From positions 1-64,000 of the forward strand of contig NZ_QEST01000129.1 of NCBI RefSeq assembly GCF_003311645.1: a stretch of DNA of 64,000 bases, in the 5' to 3' direction. The notes under the pieces were generated by a model. It ran no database searches and had not been told where the DNA came from. It saw nothing but the letters and a program-made list of their open reading frames with translations. Shown here piece after piece: positions 62,683 to 64,000 of the stretch. The position numbers and the translations under genes are program-made. This stretch comes from Streptomyces sp. PT12. GTDB taxonomy: Bacteria > Actinomycetota > Actinomycetes > Streptomycetales > Streptomycetaceae. Position 1 is the stretch's first letter; each line of letters opens with the position of its first letter.

Positions 62683-64000
62683 ATGACCGGCACCAGCCCT
62701 CGTACCCTCGCCGACGAGCTGAGATCGCGCTCCGACGCCGAGCTCGCCGGGCTGCTGCGCGCCAGGGCCGACCTGCTGTCGCCGCTGCCCGGCGATCTCT
62801 CCCAGCTCGCCACCCGCGCCGGGACGCGCGCCTCCGTGCTCCGCGCGCTCGAACGGCTCGACGCGTTCACGCTCCAGGCCGCCGAGGCGCTGGCCGTCGC
62901 GCCGCAGCCCTGCTCGTTCCCCGCCCTGGCCGCGCTGCTGCCAGGCGGCGAGGACCGCCTGCCCGACGCGCTCACGACCCTGCGCGCCCGCGCGCTCCTG
63001 TGGGGCAGACCCGACGCGATGCGCCTGGTGCGCACGGCGCAGGAGCTGCTCGCGCCCTCGGCCGCGCGCCCCAGCTCGACGGGCCTCGGCCCCTCGCTCG
63101 CCGAGACGGCCGCGGGCATCTCGCCCAGCCGCATGCAGGACCTGCTCACCCACGCCGGGCTGCCGCCCACCCACGACCCGGTGAGCGCGCTCGCGGCGCT
63201 GACCGCGCTGTTCGCCGACCAGGGGCGGCTCGCCGCGCTGCTCGACGAGGCGCCGCAGGGCGCGCTCGGCGCGCTCGACCGGCTCACCTGGGGGCCGCCC
63301 TACGGCGAGGTCTCCGCCCACCCCGGGCCCCATCTGCGCTGGCTGCTCGACCGCGGCCTGCTCATGCCGACGGGCCCCGGCACGGTCGTACTGCCGCGCG
63401 AGGTCGCCCTCCATCTGCGGGGCGGACGGGCGCATCGGGAGTTGCGCGCCCATCCGCCCGCGCCCCTGCTGCGCTCCGAGCACTCCCCCGATGCGGCGGA
63501 CGCCGCCGCGGCGGGCGCCGTCCATGCCGCGCTGACCGTCGTCGAGGAGCTGCTGACCGCGTGGGAGACCGAGACGCCCGCCGTGCTGCGCGCGGGCGGC
63601 CTGGGCGCGCGCGAGCTGAAACGCGCCGCCGTGACCCTCGACGTGGCCGAGCCCGAGGCCGCGTTCTGGCTCGAACTCTCCTATGCCGCGGGGCTCTTGG
63701 CGGGCGACGGCGCCGCGGACGAGCGCTATGCGCCCACCCCCGCGTACGACGACTGGCTCGCCCTCGCGCCCGAACGCCGCTGGCTGCGCCTCGCCTCGGC
63801 GTGGCTCACCACCACCCGCGTCCCGGGGCTCGTCGGCGGCCGCGACGGCAAGGGCCGCCTGCTGGCCGCGCTCGGCCCGGGGCTCGACCGGGGGCCCACC
63901 GCCGAGCTGCGCAGGGCAACGTTGCGCCTCCTCGCCGCGCTGCCGCCCGGCGCCGCGCCCGAGCCCACGTGGGTGCTCGACCGGATGCGCTGGGAGCTAC
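62683..64000 (+). CDS. Helicase-C/XPB-like DNA-binding protein, 5-prime part
   Basis: ATG at 62683 opens MTGTSPRTLADELRSRSDAE and the frame stays open for 439 codons to the window edge. The LRARADLLSPLPGDLSQLATRAGTRASVLRALERLD region (in parts) is the N-terminal module of actinobacterial proteins annotated as helicase conserved C-terminal (XPB/Ssl2-like) domain proteins of about 800 residues; the module is a series of short winged helices. The helicase-like part lies beyond the edge. Function unknown. Confidence 0.78.
   Translation, partial: MTGTSPRTLADELRSRSDAELAGLLRARADLLSPLPGDLSQLATRAGTRASVLRALERLDAFTLQAAEALAVAPQPCSFPALAALLPGGEDRLPDALTTLRARALLWGRPDAMRLVRTAQELLAPSAARPSSTGLGPSLAETAAGISPSRMQDLLTHAGLPPTHDPVSALAALTALFADQGRLAALLDEAPQGALGALDRLTWGPPYGEVSAHPGPHLRWLLDRGLLMPTGPGTVVLPREVALHLRGGRAHRELRAHPPAPLLRSEHSPDAADAAAAGAVHAALTVVEELLTAWETETPAVLRAGGLGARELKRAAVTLDVAEPEAAFWLELSYAAGLLAGDGAADERYAPTPAYDDWLALAPERRWLRLASAWLTTTRVPGLVGGRDGKGRLLAALGPGLDRGPTAELRRATLRLLAALPPGAAPEPTWVLDRMRWEL

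Overview
The window is typical high-GC (about 70% or more) actinomycete chromosome. It carries many GTG, TTG and leaderless starts, a conservon (cvnABCD plus two P450s), dmdR1, futalosine-pathway menaquinone genes, DUF2530, DUF2771 and DUF3027 genes, and mostly single-gene or short-operon transcription. Everything points to a Streptomyces or a very close relative. Much of the gene order resembles the S. coelicolor SCO44xx-SCO43xx core region as I remember it; no alignment was run. I saw no rRNA or tRNA genes, CRISPR array, intact insertion sequence or phage.

Layout: 0.05-4.5 kb holds purU, two conserved hypotheticals and an XRE/TPR regulator. 4.7-7 kb holds a stand-alone primase/polymerase-domain protein and an ABC ATPase whose permease partner survives only as a 5-prime stub, followed by about 550 bp of GC-rich hairpin repeats. 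7-17.5 kb holds a lipoprotein, an alpha/beta hydrolase without the nucleophile serine, dmdR1 divergent from a SIS-domain gene with a DasR-type operator between them, a PAS sensor, pdxH, a citrate synthase, a sodium/solute symporter and a glucarate-dehydratase-like enzyme. 17.6-27.3 kb holds a large FAD/Fe-S/CCG oxidase, a six-gene conservon (cvnA, B, C, D and two P450s, all overlapping), and serC.

27.3-40.8 kb looks like accessory, partly decayed sequence: a GNAT gene after an N-terminally truncated asparagine-synthase-like gene, a DrrAB-type ABC exporter with a divergent TetR and a triple GTAC operator, an intact and a frameshifted Ser/Thr kinase, a secreted phytase-esterase-like protein with tandem repeats at its start, an aldo/keto reductase with a MerR-type promoter, gene scraps, and an NB-ARC/TPR protein that appears to have lost its winged-helix region and carries a TTA codon.

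40.8-64 kb returns to core genes: thpR with a coupled 28-residue membrane peptide, an MFS/MarR pair, DUF2530, a sacsin/Hsp90-like ATPase, DUF3027, MFS, DUF2771 lipoprotein, mqnB-mqnD, a cold-shock-domain protein, a HAD hydrolase, the pst operon (pstS, stem-loop, pstC, pstA, pstB and a second, divergent pstS) with a candidate PHO box, an orphan response regulator with a degenerate receiver, an XRE-DUF5753 regulator without its usual DUF397 partner, and the 5-prime part of a helicase-C-like protein running off the right edge.

Functional themes are phosphate capture (pst plus PHO box), a possible link between GlcNAc sensing and iron control (operator between dmdR1 and the SIS gene), and membrane-associated GTPase signalling tied to P450s (conservon). 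Short in-phase tandem repeats (7-45 bp) recur at gene ends and signal-peptide regions.
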